A stretch of DNA of 64,000 bases from Cerina litoralis (lineage in GTDB: Bacteria; Bacteroidota; Bacteroidia; Flavobacteriales; Flavobacteriaceae): assembly GCA_022008415.1 (NCBI GenBank), contig JAIRBC010000005.1:1-64000 (forward strand). The letters are read 5' to 3'. The notes beneath the pieces were generated by a model. That model had not been told where the DNA came from, did no database searches, and saw only the letters and a program-made list of their open reading frames with translations. This document shows, piece after piece, positions 60,953-64,000 of the stretch (position 1 is its first letter; each line of letters begins with the position of its first letter). The translations under genes were made by a program, and so were the position numbers.

Positions 60953-62032
60953 TTACTGTTTCAAGATCCTCGCTCCGTTATACAATTTTCCCTCTGCCTT
61001 AACAATGTACTCTTCACCCGAAGACAGACCCGATAGCACTTCTACCCTATCCCCATAGGTGCGGCCCAGGCGAAGCCATCGCAAAACGGCCGTGTTGTTC
61101 TGGCTTACCGTGTAAACGCCCGTCAATTGTCCTCGATACACTAACGCATCGGCAGGGATCATGATGGCATCCGTAGTTTTCCGCTTGTTCGGAAATCGGA
61201 CATGGGCGTACATACCGGATAGGATATTGGCACCCGACTCCTCAAGGACCACCTTGACCAGATATTGTCCCCCTGTGTTTTTGGACGAAGTGCTGACCTC
61301 GGCCACCTTTCCTTTTACCGTTTTATCTATCGATTTCAAGAGTACCTCCACTTCCGAATCTGCTTTGATATCCAGAATTTCCGATTCTGGCACCATCGCC
61401 AACACCTGGTATTTCCCTGGGGCTTCCACTTCCATCATGGGCATTCCTGGATTCGCCATATCGCCGGTGTTGATAAACCTGTTGGTCACTACTCCGGTAA
61501 ATGGCGCCCGGATATTGGAATATCCCATTTGCGCCTGGACTTCCTTCTTCATTTGTTCCGCGCCTTCCAATCGGGCCTTTGCCATATTATAATGTGCCGT
61601 CATATCGTCCAGTTCCTTTTGGGTAGCGCTATTTTCGTTAAAAAGAGCAGTATACCTCTGGTAATCCTTTCCTGCATTGGTAAAGGCCGTTTGGGCCTCC
61701 ATTATTCCTGCATTTGCTTGGGCCAACTTGGCCGAGATATCGGCGTCGTTGATACTTAGCAACAGTTGCCCTCTTTGTACCTTCTCGCCCACCTTTACAT
61801 AAATTTTGTCCACATAGCCCATCATCCGGGTACTGATATTGGCACTTTTTGCAGCTTCTACCTTACCGCTGACCGTCAGGAACGGATTGTTACTGTCTTC
61901 CGAAACAGTACTTACGGTTACTCCCACTGCGGGCGAACTATCGGCCACCATCTTTTTGTCGTTATTGCCACAACCGGCCACAAGCATAGTGATCGCAAGA
62001 AGTGTTATCGGGATGTAATTTTTGTTGTTCAT
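60953..62032 (-). CDS. RND efflux periplasmic adaptor
   Basis: A 359-residue membrane-fusion lipoprotein ('TMLVAGCGNNDKK', Cys about 21). Lipoyl half-motifs 'GKVEAAKSANISTRMMGYVD' and 'YSNIRAPFTGVVTNRFINTG' flank a long helical hairpin (about residues 95-165, 'LFNENSATQKELDDMTAHYN'). The barrel and membrane-proximal domains follow. Middle gene of the TolC-adaptor-pump operon. Confidence 0.92.
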   Translation of the reverse strand: MNNKNYIPITLLAITMLVAGCGNNDKKMVADSSPAVGVTVSTVSEDSNNPFLTVSGKVEAAKSANISTRMMGYVDKIYVKVGEKVQRGQLLLSINDADISAKLAQANAGIMEAQTAFTNAGKDYQRYTALFNENSATQKELDDMTAHYNMAKARLEGAEQMKKEVQAQMGYSNIRAPFTGVVTNRFINTGDMANPGMPMMEVEAPGKYQVLAMVPESEILDIKADSEVEVLLKSIDKTVKGKVAEVSTSSKNTGGQYLVKVVLEESGANILSGMYAHVRFPNKRKTTDAIMIPADALVYRGQLTGVYTVSQNNTAVLRWLRLGRTYGDRVEVLSGLSSGEEYIVKAEGKLYNGARILKQ

Positions 62033-62215
62033 CTTTTTATGTATTAAGTACTTAGTACAAAGTATTTAGTAATTGGGTTTAAGGTTTCAGGTTAAAACTC
62101 CAGCCTGGAACATGAGACATGAAACCAGAAGCTTTTAGTCTATTTTCTATGTTCACTTTTCTATTTTCTTTCTTCTTTTTCACTGCCAACTGCCAACTGC
62201 CACTGCCAACTTATT
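62033..62215. repeat. Gap with GGCAGTTGGCAGT words after the TolC stop codon
   Basis: On the minus strand the TolC stop TAA is followed at once by AAGTTGGCAGTGGCAGTTGG and further copies of GGCAGTTGGCAGT. Then plain sequence to the adaptor ATG. Confidence 0.65.
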
Positions 62216-63517
62216 TTACTCCTTCGTCAAAAAATTCAAATACGCCAAGGCGTAATTATGCTGAAAAATCGTGGTATAGTAAGCCAATTGCTTTTGGGAA
62301 TATTGGGTCTCGGCCAATAAAAGGTCCGTTGTTTTTTCCAAGCCTTGTTCAAAGCGATTGGTCCTTATACGCAGGGATTCCCTTGATTGTTGCAAGGCCA
62401 ATTTTGTGAGTTTCAATTTGTTCTTGGCATCCTCCAGTCCTCTTTGGGCCTTGTTGAGCTCTAGCTGGCTCTCGGCCTTGTACTGCTCCAATTGGAATAT
62501 GGATTTGTCGTATTCTGCCTTACTCTTCTGCGTTTTCCCAAAACGTTTGCTACCCTCGAACAGGTTCCATTTTAGTTCTGCCCCAAATAAATATCCGTTG
62601 GCATCGGCCCTAAAAATTTGATCGTCGTGCAACTCGTAGATGCCAAACGCATTCAATCGTGGCAAGAACGCCATTTTATCGGCCTTGTACATCTGTTCAT
62701 AGGCCTCCGTAGTAGCGTCCATCGCTAAAATATCCTTTCTGTTTCCGGAAAGGTCCGTTGCGGTGATCGGATTGTACGCGACGGACAAGGAATCGGTAGG
62801 CCTCAGGATCCTGTAGCTGTCGTCATCCATCAGAACGGACAGATAATTACTCGCGTTTAGAATATTGCTCTTGGCGTATTGCAGTTGGTTGTCCAGTTCG
62901 GTCACCCTGACCTCGACGGCCAGTACATCGGATTTTTGAAGGTATCCGTGCTTAAAATTATTATCGGCCACCCGCTTGTTTTCCAATGCGGTTTCCTTGG
63001 CCTTTTCCAAAACCTCAACCGCCTTGTAGGCCAATTGCAGCCGCATGTATGCCTTTGCCACTTCCAATTCCATAAAGTCCCCGGAACGTTCGGATTGCAT
63101 CTGGACGGCGGTCCACTTGGCCTTTGCGGCCTTTCTTTGGTAAATGCCATCGAAATTCAGCAAGGGCTGCCGGACCTCTATCCGGGTAGCATAATCTTCG
63201 ACCTGACCGGGATCGTTCAATATTGAAGGGTCAAAATCGGCCTGGGTCAAAATCTCCTGGTTCAATTTTGATCCAAATGCCATCAATGGGTTTGTAGTGG
63301 CGATACCCGTGTACGAAACACTGATATCGGGTAGGATCACGGCATTGGTCTGGTTAAAATTGCCCTTGGCAGCCAAGATATCCTGCTGTGCCATTTTAAG
63401 TGTGGTATTGTTTTCCCTTACCTTGAGAATAACCTCATCCTTGCTAATCGGCAACGCCTCCTGCGCCAATGCCAAATAAAAGGGGAACAATAACAATAGT
63501 CCTAATAAATGCTTCAT
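62216..63517 (-). CDS. TolC-family outer-membrane efflux channel
   Basis: A 433-residue outer-membrane protein with signal peptide 'MKHLLGLLLLFPFYLALAQ'. Two repeated halves with long coiled-coil helices are seen, for example 'NNTTLKMAQQDILAAKGNFN' and 'ANGYLFGAELKWNLFEGSKR' in the second half. The length is typical. The start is ATG 63517 (an upstream ATG at 63553 would precede the signal peptide). First gene of the second efflux operon. Confidence 0.93.
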   Translation of the reverse strand: MKHLLGLLLLFPFYLALAQEALPISKDEVILKVRENNTTLKMAQQDILAAKGNFNQTNAVILPDISVSYTGIATTNPLMAFGSKLNQEILTQADFDPSILNDPGQVEDYATRIEVRQPLLNFDGIYQRKAAKAKWTAVQMQSERSGDFMELEVAKAYMRLQLAYKAVEVLEKAKETALENKRVADNNFKHGYLQKSDVLAVEVRVTELDNQLQYAKSNILNASNYLSVLMDDDSYRILRPTDSLSVAYNPITATDLSGNRKDILAMDATTEAYEQMYKADKMAFLPRLNAFGIYELHDDQIFRADANGYLFGAELKWNLFEGSKRFGKTQKSKAEYDKSIFQLEQYKAESQLELNKAQRGLEDAKNKLKLTKLALQQSRESLRIRTNRFEQGLEKTTDLLLAETQYSQKQLAYYTTIFQHNYALAYLNFLTKE

Positions 63518-63826
63518 CTCCTTGGGTAGTTTGAGGCAAAAATAGACCTGCAAAAAGGACTGTACAGCAACTTATGTTACAGAAGGATTTTACTTTGAAA
63601 CAAATTAAAGAAAGCATAAAAATAAAGAGGTGCTCCCCTTCACTAAAGTGCATCTCGTAAACCCTGAAAAGTCAATCAAAATAATCGGTTTAATTTTCCG
63701 TGGATTCTAGAATTATGCCGAAAAACAAATCGGTCCTAACGACACCCAACAGCTTGTTACCCAATTCATTGAAAGCCTTAACATGGATAAAGTTAAAACA
63801 TTGGATCTGGAACCGATAAGATTTGA
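63518..63826. other. Gap upstream of the efflux operon
   Basis: No gene accepted. A 40-codon frame without a start (63711-63833, plus strand) ends 'VKTLDLEPIRFDQ' and could be a relic. No clear operator or regulator gene is seen near the TolC promoter. Confidence 0.4.
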
Positions 63827-64000
63827 TCAATAAAACGCAACCACTCCGGTAATCAGGGAATACAGGATGGTGGAGATCAATCCGATCAAAAAAATAGCCG
63901 TTGAAAGCAGCAATAGTCTTTGCTTCCGTGCTATGATCTTGCCTAAAAAATATAGGTCATCGATCATTTCGTCATAAATATTCTGGCCCTTTTCCATTAT
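63827..64000 (-). CDS. C-terminus of a second Pycsar-effector-like membrane protein (cut by window edge)
   Basis: The minus strand is open from the edge to TGA at 63827-63829 and reads '...MEKGQNIYDEMIDDLYFLGK' then two hydrophobic stretches ending 'LITGVVAFY'. It aligns with the C-terminus of the HD-Pycsar protein at 42310 ('YASLTKDLYFLGKVLDRKYK' followed by a hydrophobic helix), sharing DLYFLGK and the following membrane helix. The remainder, including any sensor or HD part, is outside the window. Confidence 0.72.
   Translation of the reverse strand: MMEKGQNIYDEMIDDLYFLGKIIARKQRLLLLSTAIFLIGLISTILYSLITGVVAFY

Noticed and set aside
63711..63833. 40-codon plus-strand frame ending VKTLDLEPIRFDQ
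   Set aside because: Preceded directly by TAG, no start codon giving more than 16 residues, and no family recognised. It could be a relic, but support is too weak.

Overview
The window looks like chromosomal DNA of a marine Flavobacteriaceae member (Bacteroidota). Evidence: family-restricted genes (PorD/DUF4835, DUF4199, DUF4290, DUF6913, START-like protein, GlmU-like protein), promoters of the Bacteroidota type (TTTG, about 19 bases, TAnnTTTG), few Shine-Dalgarno sequences, and a MurA with Asp at the fosfomycin-target Cys position. I cannot name the genus.

Layout. 0.4-29.5 kb is mostly housekeeping: an ArsC-like protein, a GlmU-like nucleotidyltransferase, L31, a lipid-linked-sugar type glycosyltransferase, phosphoglucomutase, an MsbA-like exporter, the run bamD-rpoZ-coaBC-porD, DUF6913-dapA, a 5'-nucleotidase split over two genes, a periplasmic-binding-protein/permease pair for iron or cobalamin uptake without its ATPase, DUF4290-murA, recQ, fmt, HU, yqgE, a class IV aminotransferase and a START-like protein. 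A tRNA-Met at 29.8 kb is preceded by decayed partial copies of itself.

30-50 kb is a stress/low-oxygen-type region: universal stress protein, phosphoribosyltransferase, HMA-like protein, rtcB, dps, ftsH with a 32-codon leader ORF, hemolysin III, DUF6544-type protein and a flavin-binding PNPOx-family protein, mixed with gene fragments (USP tails, symporter tail, truncated MlaE). Eight of these units share a previously unremarked promoter: an MTGAY-N4-RTCAT palindrome exactly 22 bp from a TAnnTTTR element, the geometry of class II activation by a Crp/Fnr-family regulator. I consider this hidden regulon the main discovery of the window. The region also holds a GAF protein, an HD domain fused to a Pycsar-type membrane effector, and a metallophosphoesterase fused to an Omp85-like barrel.

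50-63.5 kb holds two RND metal/drug efflux systems on the minus strand: TolC, adaptor and pump, then a PII-like protein, DUF2892, a His-rich exported protein, a CzcA-type pump fused to its own TolC with an internal signal peptide, and a second adaptor. The right edge cuts a second Pycsar-effector-like gene.

Intergenic spaces carry several families of short dispersed palindromes and degenerate tandem 'words' that repeatedly sit just 3' of stop codons.
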